Of a stretch of 64,000 nucleotides of DNA, positions 13,253 through 24,853 are shown piece after piece; the first letter of the stretch is position 1; every line of letters starts with the position of its first letter. The position numbers and the translations under genes were made by a program. Source of the DNA: Adineta ricciae (taxonomy: Eukaryota > Rotifera > Eurotatoria > Adinetida > Adinetidae); NCBI GenBank assembly GCA_905250025.1, contig CAJNOJ010000025.1:604342-668341 (forward strand), in the 5' to 3' direction. The notes beneath the pieces are model-generated. The model saw only the letters and a program-made list of their open reading frames with translations. It made no database searches and was not told the DNA's origin.

Positions 13253-13906
13253 CTACTGTTTCGTTAGTTTAATTCTTGGAAATTTCGTATTATTGAAATT
13301 AACACACGGTTCTTGATAACTCTGTGACAGTTGATTCGATCGTCTTTCTTCATATTCTTGATTGTGACGTCGATGTCGTACACAAGGTAAATGGTCCTTG
13401 GCATAACGCTCCTCACTTAAACAACGGTAATATCTGCCTATGGAACTGTAGGTATTCATTGATGAGCCATTTATATGGCTATCCTGACGAAATTTCATTT
13501 GCATACCATAATGAATATCAAATATCGAAAGACATCGATCGATTTGCTTTTTTTCTTGTTTTTTCCGTTGTTGAATTATATTTAGAAATGAAGCTCGTTG
13601 AAGTACATTCGATTTCGCTAAATAAATTTGAATATTTTCATTCAAAAGCAACGATTGATCAGTCCATTGTTTCTCCTTTGGCGTGTTCGATACACATTTC
13701 TCGGAAGTGCAACATTGTCCACTCTAAATATCCAAACTATGATGATTTATCTGCGAATATAAACAAAGATAATAAACCTCATTGTTATCAGGTGAATCTT
13801 TTGGGACAACATTAATGTCTTCATTGAGAATATCATTAGGTGATGCGGTGTAAATCCATCCGTCGCCAATTCTTGCCATTTGAAAGAAATTTGTTTTGTA
13901 TTTCAA
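13253..13906 (-). CDS. Orphan protein of about 199 residues, two exons
   Basis: I do not recognise the family. Exon 1 (13778-13906) and exon 2 (13253-13723) join in frame over a 54-base intron (13724-13777, GTTTAT..TTTAG) to give NNE|SGQCC, removing the stop that ends exon 1 if read through. The protein has a short N-terminus with DGWIYTASPNDIL, a Cys-rich turn (SGQCCTSEKC), a Lys-rich helix (QQRKKQEKKQ) and a Tyr/Arg-rich C-terminal part (NTYSSIGRYYRC, HRRHNQEYEER). No signal peptide or membrane span is seen. A 163-residue frame lies fully antisense at 13324-13815. I prefer the minus strand because its two frames are joined exactly by a standard short intron, but this is not certain. Confidence 0.45.
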
Positions 13907-16900
13907 CGTTTGATCGACATTTATATCCAGACATTTGTTTGTTCTTTTTCAAATGGAATTATTTCAAATAGACAATAGACAACTTGTTGAAATAGTCTCT
14001 CAATGATAGTATCAGAAGTCAGAAGTGTTGTAAAAACAACCTTTTCTTCCAAATACGTGCACTTGCCGTTAAAAAGAAAAAGTCAGGTGAATGTATGGTA
14101 AGTCTTTATGTGTGTTACATAAGTAATAGGTCCCCGAGTGAAGTATTCTGTGTACTCGATAGAATAATTTCGAGACTTGTCAAATGAGGTTAAGATTAAA
14201 TGCAGCTATTGTGTGACTTTATACATGAATGCAAAACTTAATGAATGCAAGATCATAAATGAGTTCATGTCACGTAGAATTCGTTGAAATGATCAAGTGC
14301 ATTATGATCATGAAGTCTTTCAGTTTATTATTACCACATAAGAATTAGTCCTCGATAAATATTCCATCCAAATCCGGTAGCCAGATGATTTATTTTGAAT
14401 TGTCCTTGACATTATACAGATATCATGATATTGAATAGTGATAGAAAATGAGAACTAACAGTTAAAGTGCAAAGAATGTCAGAACGACAAGCACTGCTCG
14501 ATATTAATAAGTAGATTGTTCAGAATGTTTCGATCTTTATTCACTATTTAAACAAAGCATAGTAAACTTGACGAATTCCAACGTAAATATACATTTGTAT
14601 ATCGGAATGTGATAGAAGAATTCCAACCAATGGGGTCAACCTGTTCACGTAAGCTGTGACCAGCAGTATAAGTCAAATAAACTTTTCCCATGGCTTTATT
14701 TGAGCGTTTCCGACGTACTGCTTAACTTTTATGAGTAGATAAAGGATTTCATCAAACAGAAATATAAGACCGATTAGCATTAAGTTAACAAACACAATAA
14801 GAATGGTTATTAATGCCTAGAGACTAAACAGTAATGACGTAGTTCTACTCAACTACAAAACAATCTTGTCAGAGTCCTCAAGGAATAAGTCTCATAATCG
14901 GTTTCACATATATTGTCGATGTTTTTAACAAACACAAGTGTTTCTGTACGAATTATATTTCTCGGGTAAACTTCAGATCGGTGGGTGTAATCTTCCGACA
15001 CAAACAGAAGCAGGCTTTTTCTGTACCGCTCTTTTTGATCTGACCATTCACAGGAAAGCTTTAACTACGAAATAATGAGTTCAACTATGCGATCGCTATA
15101 TCAAAGAGGGAAAATACGAGGTATTACCTTAAACTAGTAAAATTTGTACCACGCTCATGTTCCCGTAATTAAACTATTTCCTCGTCAGTTGTATCTTTCG
15201 TATCGTTATCAATTATGTTTGTTGCTAATTCATGTTTTTTTCATGCGAAATAAATCAAATATAAGTAATATAAAATGTGCCTAAAGAGTATCTCTGGCTT
15301 CAAAGTTGCGGCTATAACCGTCGATAGATGAAAGCAGTTTACTAATAAACAGGTTAGTATGCCATGCATGAGAAAAGTATGTTAAATGGCGCCATGTGAA
15401 GCTGAAATAAATTAGCTACAGATTTTTTTATGCGATAAAAGATGTCATTCGAAAGGATAGTATTGTTGCCAGGTAGATAAATTCTTTCTTTCTCATTTTA
15501 GCTTGAAAAGCTTCTTACTGAACATAATAGATATACAGTACCCATGTAATTTTACGGAAGAAACGTTCCGGGTCAAACTATTCATACGCTTTCCTAGTGT
15601 TATTTGAGAAACTCAAACTCCCACTGAGTAGTGAGATGTTGAAATCGATTGGACTAGCCTAATAGTTTCCTCATTAAGAAAACTTCTTCCAGTTTCATAT
15701 GAGTATATAAAATATTTCTGATAGAACCTGTGACTTTTGTCAGTATTTCAAGTTGATTTCACTCGCTTCCAAACACCTCGCTCGTTGTCGTCGAATAGAT
15801 TCTTTTAAATGACTTTCTAAGTCTATTAATAATCAAGAGTAATTGAAAAATCAGCGCATATGCCTCGTGTGACAAACAAATGACTTATATAACTCCAATT
15901 ACTATGGCAAACATTTTATTATCAGCGGCTTTCCCTTTGAATCGCATTTTATTTGATATATACTCATGAGTTCAATGATATAATTGCAATTTGTCAAGCG
16001 AGACATCCACGTTTTCGAAATAATATGCCATTTAAGCAGGTAAAAGATGTGTTATCGTAGATATTCAATGTAATCATTAAGGGTTAGTTTTGACTCCGGA
16101 CAAGAAAAAAGACTTTTGATCTTAAATATCTTTGACTATTTCTCATCCGTCGGAAAGTGCAGGTGTCCTTCATCGGAAGTTCATAATAATTCCAACGTGC
16201 AATCGTTATATATTTCTATTGCGACGAACCGGTGTCATTAATGTTCAAATGTCACTAACTTATATCATCGTTTGCTTGCAGGGTGTGTTTTTCTTTCATC
16301 ACTACGATAATATGAAAAATACTTTTGGATAGTATCGTGATAAAATCATCTGAGACCGACAAATCGAAGTCGACGGATAGTGTTGATAGGCTCGTTTGCT
16401 GCTTTCTACGATCATATCTTTTCTTTGATTATCTAACTTTGCTCCTAGAAGAATGAAAAGCAAATGAGTTTGGATTAGGGTAGGTGCTATTATGAAAGAG
16501 ATCGATTCGTGTTGATTTGTCGAAAGGAGGTCGCAATGATATCGAATGAGTAAAATGTAATCAATCATGTTAGAAGAAATTGTTGACATTCGATTCTTTT
16601 CCTATCGGAGGTAAGATATTTATTATTTCGAAAAGAGCAGACTGCAATGAGCAAATCGAATAATAATCATAGACGATGATGATTGATGAAGAACTATTTC
16701 TGATTGTGCCAGATTTCCTTATGTTTGACCATGAAGGAACATATCATTTTCTCATGTTTTTTTTTCTTCGAACTGTTCTCTTTAATCTACAAAGGGTTTT
16801 CCTGACGATTTGATGTGATAAATACAATATGTTAGGTATCTTTTTTTCATTTCCTGAGTAGAACTCTAGCTGAAAAATAATGTAAATGAAGTCTTTTATT

Positions 16901-17451
16901 CACTATATTTGTAGTTTACTACGATTTCATCTGAGTATATGGCGAGATGCGCTTATTTACGATATATATGTATATATAACCCTGCATTAAGTGTCTGTCA
17001 AATGAAAGATGATCAGAGTTTGTTTTTGAGTACCGAAAAACAGAAGTGTCAACTGTTATTTTTATTGTTCATCGTTTTTTTATTTTAGAAAATTGACAAA
17101 TTGGTCTTTTGTCTTTTTTTTCTTTTCATATAATATAAGTTAACGATGAGCTGTCGGATGCTAATAGTCTTGGGAGAGAAGGAGAGAAGAGAAAAGGAAA
17201 AGAGAGAAATGGTGAAACAAGAAGGAGAGGAGAGAAAGAGAAGTTTTTCGATAGAAATGATGTTCTGCGACAAGCAAAATATCTAAAATGACAAAAACAT
17301 CAAGCTCATCAGATCGATCTGGTGATAGTTTGATCTTTTTTACTCTGAAGTGAAGCTAACGCGACACATATTCTTGACATTAATCAGATTATTCCTAAAG
17401 AACTCCAACTTCTTATTTTATAGTATTTCTCTGACGAAATTTCCAAAAGAT
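13907..17451. other. Intergenic, 3.5 kb, no gene seen
   Basis: AT-rich sequence with frequent stops in all frames. The longest chance frame is 95 residues (16302-16589, minus) and looks like nothing I know. It probably holds the promoter, and perhaps a 5' exon, of the GPCR gene that follows. A splice-acceptor-like TTTTATAG at about 17416-17423 just before the first membrane segment suggests such an upstream exon. Confidence 0.5.
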
Positions 17452-19188
17452 ATGTCCGCTGTCTTTCGGACCATCACATTATTACTTTTTCTTTCCGTGT
17501 ACATCATTGGTCTGATTGGGAACGGTCTTCTAATCTGTAAGTGTGAATTGTCGATCAAATTTTCTATCCAAAACAAGTTTTCTTTGCTTTTAGTTATTGT
17601 ATTTCGACAGAAAAATCTTCGTACTGTTCCCAATTTACTTGTTGTTAGTTTAGCGCTTGGCGATTTCTTATTTGTTTTATTTTGTGTACCATTTGGGGCC
17701 GTTGCTTATTCATTAGAATATTATCCGTTTTCAACATTTTATTGTCGTTTCGAGAATTTCATTATTAATCTCTCGTTGGGCGTCTCTGTCTTTTCTCTCT
17801 TAGCATTGAGTGCTGACCGATACAAAATCATCGTGAAACCATTCTCTAGTCATGCCAATGATCCATCAATTAAATTGAAAACAATCGTTATATCAATATG
17901 GGTCTTATCAACGATTCTCGCCTTACCCGAGACAATCTACAGTGGTAAGTTTTTCTCTTTTTCACATAGACAAAAGAATAGAGATGAATCAAGTAGATGT
18001 CCGATACTTGAGATTAATTGAAATTGTACAACGTTATTGTTTCAGGTCTTATTACCGAAACATTTCAGCAAGAAAATAATCAGACAGTGGAATTGATTTA
18101 TTGTTGGAGTCCAAATGAAAGTGACCTACTGGCCAATCATATATTTATGATCTCACGGCAAATTTTACGTGTAGTTATTTACTATATCATGCCGTTGATA
18201 TTCGTTTCGGTCTTTTATATTCTAATTGCTAAGCATTTATTTCAAACTAAGCATATGATTGTTACTCAGACGACAACACGGCCATTACTTAATGACCTGA
18301 CTAAAACGAAACGATGCGTTCCAAGCGGAAGATTATCCAAACCAACATACAATGGTGGCATTCAAGAACAACAACGCCATAGTGAGATAAATAATAATTA
18401 TAAAAAGAAAACAACGTCACGTTCGTTACAACTTGACAATGATGATCTCAAGAGTACCCAGAATTCATCATCATCTTCATCAGCAGTGACAAGTAATATT
18501 CGACGGGCTCGCGACCTGTCCTTGGGAAATTCAACAATAAATAATAATATGATTCTTCATACTCTATATCAAGATGTCAAATCTCGAAAGCAATTACGCG
18601 CACGACATAAAGTAGCGAAAACCGTTCTCTTTTTATGCACTGTCTTTTTCATATGTTGGTTACCGAAACAAATACATGATTTATATTGGTAAGTTGAAAA
18701 GGAGAACAAGTATAGGAAAATTCTCCTTTATATTTGATAGGTTTATCGGCGTCATTGTTTATTCTGCACGTTGGAATCATTTCTGGCAATTCAATAAAAC
18801 TCTAGCACTTATCTTTTCTTATACTTATTCATGTATTAACCCATTTGCACTTTATTTTCTTTCTTCGACATTCCGACATTTTTACAAACGTTATCTTTGT
18901 TTTTGGACGAACTCACCTTGTTGCTCAACGAAGTGTCGTCTTGATGATATTCATCAGCGCCGACGAACAGGTGACATGGGTACAGTTAGTGAATATCAAC
19001 ATCGTTCATCGGCAAATAATGTCACAGGAATTTATTATGATTTAAATCGAACAAGGAACTCCACTTTGTATCCAACACAGCAAAGTCCGATTCGAATGCA
19101 TCGTTATACCTTGTCGGATGGCATATCGAGCGAAAGTGGATATCACCAAACTGATATCAATCATCAACGATCGTCCTCGCCGAATTGA
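17452..19188 (+). CDS. Class A neuropeptide receptor, CCHamide/bombesin-receptor-like
   Basis: Seven-helix receptor for a peptide ligand at the plasma membrane. Four exons: 17452-17536, 17594-17944, 18046-18688 and 18741-19188, all in frame. TM1 has IGLIGNG, TM2 LVVSLALGDFLF, and the TM3 start CRFENF carries the conserved Cys, followed by GVSVFSLLALSADRY (intact DRY). The second loop has a Cys (LIYCWSPNES), TM6 has FFICWLP, and TM7 SYTYSCINPFALYFLS has the NPxxLY form typical of bombesin and CCHamide receptors. The third intracellular loop is long (about 125 residues, rich in Ser, Asn and Thr). The C-tail has a Cys group (CCSTKC) that could be palmitoylated, then many Ser. The start is uncertain: little extracellular N-terminus is present, so an upstream exon is likely; an earlier in-frame ATG lies at 17350. 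The ligand is inferred only from family resemblance. Confidence 0.8.
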
Positions 19189-20820
19189 ACAATTCACTCA
19201 TCGTCTGTTCATCATTTACCGGTGATTATGTACAACCATCTGTTGTCATTTAGATTCATCATCATATTCATATATTTGTTTGTATGTTCTCATGTACATT
19301 TGTCTTGTTCCATTTTGATGTTGAATGGTTAAGTGCTTGTCTACATGATCTGAACGCTAAATATAGGATAGCACGTTCGGTTTAATTCAAGTTTTCTTCG
19401 TTCTGTCTAATTCGCTGAAGACTTGTAAACTGGAATTATTCATAAGAATAAATTAACGAAAAACATATGTGCGAATGAAAAAATAGACCAGCGAGGATTG
19501 TTTTCATGAACGAGTTTTATCATCAGTCTTATGATGCTATTTGAGATCATTCAATTGTGCGATAATGGTGATCTTTCCAAGGGTGTTATTTGTTATGTTG
19601 TTCTCAAATGGCTGTACTTCCACGCTGAACAATGATGTACCAATTGACTTGAGGTACTGAGTACAAGACTTCATGCTGACTTAGGTCATAGAAATATCCT
19701 GAACAATTATTTCCTTCGAATAAAAAGTTTTAGACACAAGGATTTCCTCTGTCACGTTTTGCGTCGAATTTATCATCGATACGATGATTTTTTTTTCAAC
19801 AACACTCTAGTATTTCATCTAATCACTTTCTGCAATATGCGATTTTTATCTCCATTGTATTGTCAATATCGCGCGAGATTTATCATCCATCAATATCTAA
19901 AGCTAACTGTCAGATAGCCAATCCTCGAAGAAGTCTTATTCTATTGATATATTTATGAACAAGCAGTTGATAGAAGTTCCACAAAGTCTTCTTAAGCTAT
20001 AGGCACGTAGGTTTGCACTTGACGGGCGATGAAATCGATTCGAATGCGTCATTCCATGTTTCTATTTTGTCGAAAAGCTTTGAACACAATTGCAGTAATT
20101 TAAACGCGTAGTACGAACGTTAAATATTGCACGTAGTCGGACTCAGTGAAGTGTTTCTTTAGTACAAAGTCATGAATCATCTATCAAATGACGTTTCTAC
20201 TCCTTGATACACATAGATGGAGTGGCACCATTCGTCGTGTTCATCCCTGGACTGGTACATCCTGCATCTCGTGGCGATTATTTTGTCGAATCTTAATATA
20301 AAAAGTCTGTCAACTATCCATTATAATAATTGATTATCCATTTTAATAATAAGCCAACAACGCAGGTATATCATTTACTATTGAATCAAACACATTGCTG
20401 TCTATGATGTACTATAATTTTTAGAAATAAACAATGTAAGAGTCTCGGAGTAGAACGACACTATTAGAATCACAGAAGATAATGTTGTTTTGTCTTTCAA
20501 ATTCAATTTGAAAAAATATAAATGTATTTTAAGCAGTCATATGTTTTCTGTCAACACGGATGTTTTGTCACAAAAGTATAACAGATTTTTTGGACAATTT
20601 ATCAGTATTAAATGGTTATCATTTTGAGACATCTTGTCAACGCGATAAATCAAAAATGTATTGTCAGATTCTGACTTTCTTCTCTCAATTATTAAAACTA
20701 TTGCAAAAGTGCGAAAATATCCTACTGAAAATATATCTTCTTGAATCATTGTAGAAAAACCGCACAATTGAATTCAATACCGATGAGTATCCAAATAATC
20801 AGGAAATCTATGCGAAGGAC
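19189..20820. other. Intergenic, 1.6 kb, no gene seen
   Basis: 3' flank of the first GPCR gene, then AT-rich sequence with frequent stops. A frame at about 20217-20297 reads GVAPFVVFIPGLVHPASR, too short to assign. Confidence 0.45.
19447..19452 (+). terminator. Candidate polyadenylation signal AATAAA
   Basis: A canonical hexamer about 260 bases after the stop codon of the first GPCR gene, on the same strand. AATAAA is common in AT-rich DNA, so this is only a candidate. Confidence 0.35.
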
Positions 20821-20955
20821 GGGAATGGATAAGCAATGGGAGATGAGCCACGGTGAGTTTATCAGAAATTCATTGATAATCTATCTTGAAGAAGCAAAAT
20901 AAGCTTTGTAGGAAGGAATTGAGTGAGAATTACGCAAATTGGACATCTCTTTCAG
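20821..20955 (-). pseudogene. Inverted, truncated copy of the sterol-reductase pseudogene start
   Basis: Read on the minus strand, this segment aligns without gaps to 21597-21704 on the plus strand at close to 80% by hand count over about 108 bases. Shared blocks include TAATTCTCACTCAATTC, ATTATCAAT and TCATCTCCCATTGCTTATCC. Both translate to related peptides (NSHSI..YKA, ISHCLS), with a stop in this copy. Similarity fades on either side. It is a fragment of a second copy in inverted orientation, about 640 bases from the first. Confidence 0.6.
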
Positions 20956-21574
20956 ATGAAAATATTGCAGGGATATTTTGCAAAAAACTGTGACCCATCA
21001 GATCGAATTTATTATCTATATTTACTTTTTATGATATTCTTATTAACCTATTATTCAAGAATATTCATTTTCAATTGGCAGGGAATTCAATTCTGTCTCA
21101 TTATATATATATGATACCTATCGATTATTTATGAGATATTTTGATCATTATGGTCTTGTCCGTTTATTAAGCTTTATAAACAGACTTTTATATCCGAGTC
21201 AGTCGGATCCTTTTCTTCTGCGAGCAGATTTCTCTTCTATGTCATTCGGTAGAGCAAAGTAAGGATTCCAAACTAGTATATAAATCGTTTCATTCCTGTG
21301 TTGGCCCGTACAGTATATGTCGCCCACAATCGTTTTAACTGACAAAACTGTTTTTCATATACGTCAACGGTTTGTCGTTCAGAAAGAATGCCATACTCAG
21401 ATTTAGCACAAAAGAAAACTGAAACGATCTTTATGGGTTTCAGAGTCAACTGACCGCTCCTTCTCTTAAGAATAAATATTTTCAAATATTAAACTGTTAA
21501 GAATAAAGGGAAAAGTAATTAAGGTTAATAAAAGCTGTGCTTTATGAATCACAAAATTTTCACGGTATTTTTAC
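20956..21574. other. Spacer between the inverted copies, no gene seen
   Basis: About 620 bases of AT-rich sequence between the inverted fragments. The longest frame (70 residues, minus, 21273-21485) has no family resemblance. Weak similarity between the two arms may extend a little inward near 20960-20975 and 21560-21590. Confidence 0.4.
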
Positions 21575-22935
21575 GTGAAAGTGACGTTCGATGTACATAA
21601 TTCTCACTCAATTCGCTTCTACAAAGCTCATTTCACTTTTCTGAAACAGATTATCAATCAATTTGCAGCAAAGTCTCTGTGGTTCATCTCCCATTGCTTA
21701 TCCGGCCCCCGTCATTTACGTCGCCGTTCAATTCCATTGGCTCTTACTTTAACATTCCTACTTCCTCTGATACTATTCTTCATGAACATCGCTTGCACTT
21801 TAAAGCGTTCCATCAATGAATCACTCCGCTCTGATTACGACATGTTAGTATTGGATGTCAACTGCTTTGCTTTTGTCTTAGGCTGACTGTTGATTCAAGC
21901 AAATACGAAGAAATGTTAATGTGATTGATAAAATCCTGATTGCTTCAGTTCATTGTCTACTTGTCCATGAAAAAGCCGTACGATCGAAATTCTCCGATCG
22001 GATCTTATTGTTGGCATGGATTGATCGCTTTGACCGGTTCTTTTAGTGGAGTTTAGTTATTAAATCAGTTAAACATCGTTTGTGCCGCATACATTTATGA
22101 TAGTATCCATAAAATCCTAATCGCTTTTGTCGTCATTTCCTATTTTATTGCCTGTCTACCATCCATCACAGGTAGTGAAACTCAGCCGATGAAACAAAGT
22201 CACCTGCTAGTCGCGTTTTTCTAGGGAATGAAGATTAATTTAACGCTAGCTGATATTGATCTACAATTCTTCTTTGACGTGAGACTGGATCTGATCGGAT
22301 GGACTTGTTTAAATCTTTGTTTTCTGCTTCAAACCATGAACTTATACACATACCACCGACTTTTGTTCTCGTCGTTTGTCAACAAATCTTCCAAGCTTTT
22401 CAATTAATATGGAATGAAGGCACACATCTTCAAAATAACAAGATGAAAACAGATCCCATTGACTTCTTAAGCGTATTTAGTTGCCTCTGCTGGATTCCAT
22501 TTCTTTGGTAAATCAAAAGAACCTTTCTAACTTTCTCCAAAACAATTTTTCGTTTAAGCATCTACCTTGACACTTGTGAATTACCCCATCGAACGAATAT
22601 ATCTTCTCGTATCTTTTTACTCTTTCTCATTAGTATCATCATACATCGTAGTACGTATAATCAACGAAAATTCGAACAATTACATAAAAAGAATATTAAA
22701 TTAATGACGTTTCACGATGGATTTCTTTCATTGACATCAACTTACTCGTCTCTATGTCAACATTTATTTTATCTTGGTTCGTATTTAATTGATGCTTCCA
22801 GCAATAAGTTATTCTTTTGTTCTATTTAGCAAACCTAATCATATTGATCTCCTGCGCATTGCCTTGTCGTTCAATGGCTATTCCATGGATCCTACCCATA
22901 TATAACGGTCTAGTTGATTATCATAAAATTCAACA
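21575..22935 (+). pseudogene. Decayed ERG4/ERG24-family sterol reductase
   Basis: Fragments of one polytopic membrane enzyme appear in order but in different frames, broken by stops. They are LPLILFFMNIACTLKRSINES (about 21760-21820, one residue omitted here for length: LPLILFFMNIACTLKRSINE), AFVVISYFIACLPSITG (about 22120), DIDLQFFFDVRLDLIGWTCL (about 22257), VLVVCQQIFQAFQLIWNEGT (about 22370), FLSVFSCLCWIPFLW (about 22470), YLDTCELPHRTN then NQRKFEQLHKKN (about 22563-22700) and LGSYLIDAS (about 22775). Intact family members (DHCR7, TM7SF2, LBR C-terminus) have the same series: NPR.g.fDfK.F...RpgligW, a helix with W.E......D..hd.fG, WvP......L, N.qK..FR, and HPNYLGD. Several frameshifts and in-frame stops mean no functional protein. 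Which reductase it descends from cannot be decided. Confidence 0.7.
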
Positions 22936-24853
22936 GAAAGGTTTCCCTTTTCTTTAATAAGATATACTGTAATTGCGAAGACATTAGAAAAGAAAAGGAA
23001 AGAAAAGAACTTTCGTATCAAAGTCTCTGCTTGCGTTTATTTTCCTCGAGGGAGCGACAAAGCGAGTCATCAATCGATGATAATGCATTGTTCTCAAGAT
23101 TATAAAAGAACATTGTTTTAGTGTCTGAAAATATGAAATAACGAAGCAAAACATCGTCACGATCTATTGCATTCCTCGGTGGGTATTAATCTATCGAAGT
23201 AAATGTAATTCGAGTAGAAAATACTGCAAAACAAATATAACAGATGCTTCTTAATATATCCGCGTGATGTGTAGATCTATTTAATGTAACTATTCTTATC
23301 TTCTTCCAATAGAACAGTTGTATCAATAGGAAATAATGTTTGATTTCTATTTTTTTTCGACATGTTTATTGACGATTCTTAAGTGACAGTCAGCCATAGG
23401 AAAAACAGCAGATATCTGCGTCGATGTTTTTCTCGACAAATCATTGCGAATCGCTGATCAGATGTTTTCCTCCACAAACATACGAGCCAATATCAAGTTG
23501 TGACTGTCGGGTAGGTTAGAAAGTGTGGAGTAGCATTTCTAATCTATTGATTTCGCTGATCAGAAGTACTCTTTTCTTTGGAACTTACATCGGAAGGGGG
23601 CTTTTGTATTGTAATTGTCTGGACAGTTTCGAGTTCTTTCTTTCTTTTTCTGATTTGGTTTTGTTTACATTTGAGGAGAATGAAGCAGAAGGAGAAATAC
23701 GAGACAGAAAGGAAAAAGGAATCAAAGTAAATTCAATCAGGAAAAATAGCGAGATAGACAGAGAGAGACAGAGACAGTGACGCGATTTCTCATCAAAGCT
23801 GTTCCTACCGATAATGATAACGACATTACAAGAGACGCGAAATAGATTGTATTATTTTACGTGGTTTTTTATTAATAACAAGACAAGAAGAGAAGAATAA
23901 CGAGATGTATATTCGTTGTTTTGGTGTGACACAGTCTAATATTGGTAGATCAAGTATAACACTACGATAATTTCGATTATCTACGTATTTTGTGTTATTT
24001 TTCTGTCATCATCGACAACAATAACGATCTGTCATCAGTCTTCTTTCGTCTCTGCTTGATATTCTTTTATATCTCTATTGCAAAATACACTTTGAATTGA
24101 CAGTGAATTCCCTTGTTGGCAGAAATTAATACCATCGAGTGCCGATTCTTCATTCAACAAATCGAACTTGTCAGATGGGAGACGCGAAAGAAATTATCTC
24201 TTTTAGCTTTTTTCTATTTTTGTAATTCAATATAAAAGCTATCGAGATAATAAAAGAATTTTGCCGTAAGATGAGGACAAAACGGCAAATGCATTCATCA
24301 ATGTCACATATCATTGCGTATGCATACGTGCATTAGAATAATCAGAAGAAATGAGTGTTTTCTCTTTTCTTGCGTTTTTTTTTCTTCTTCTTTTAATTTG
24401 ATACTTTATCAACAGTAGAAGTGCATACTTTCCTTTTCTCTCACCTGTTTCTTTCGTGAATCATTTGGTTCTTTGACTTGCTTCGATTAACACATTTATT
24501 TGACAAAAGGAAACCAACGTCACAAGAATCGCTTCCATCTCCAGAGATTCGTTTGACCTTTTCCTCGTATGTATGTATATAAATAGCTGTTCAGCTCATC
24601 TTTGCACTATAGACAAGTCAAAAACGGTCGTTATTTCTGAATTAATGGACCGGAATAGAGACGAGAGTTATCGTGTACATATATTCTTCGTCATTGTATT
24701 GCCATTTCTTTCGCTTAGAGACATCTAATAGATTCTGTAGCTTACACATTATTTGACGCTATTCCTTCTCTGTCGATCTTACCTAATGAGGCTTTTCTGT
24801 GTTTCTGTTGATCTATCTTGCAGCTTATATTTGTAGAAACATAAAGAACAAAA
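22936..24853. other. Intergenic, 1.9 kb, no gene seen
   Basis: AT-rich sequence between the pseudogene and the second GPCR. It contains purine-rich stretches (near 23680-23780) and pyrimidine-rich stretches (near 24360-24400) and only short chance frames. A CTTGCAG acceptor-like signal at about 24818-24824 shortly before the GPCR start may mark a 5' leader exon junction or trans-splice site. Confidence 0.4.

Noticed and set aside
13324..13815. 163-residue frame on the plus strand
   Set aside because: It lies antisense to a two-exon minus-strand gene joined by an exact short intron; composition (many Asn, His, Tyr) resembles a shadow frame. Kept only as a remark in the orphan-gene entry.
16302..16589. 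95-residue minus frame with a GAKLDNQRKDM stretch that recalls small GTPases
   Set aside because: The needed P-loop and switch motifs are absent on both sides, and the resemblance is too short.
23523..23780. 85-residue plus frame with a hydrophobic start
   Set aside because: C-terminal half is translated from a purine-rich tract; no splice partners or family resemblance.
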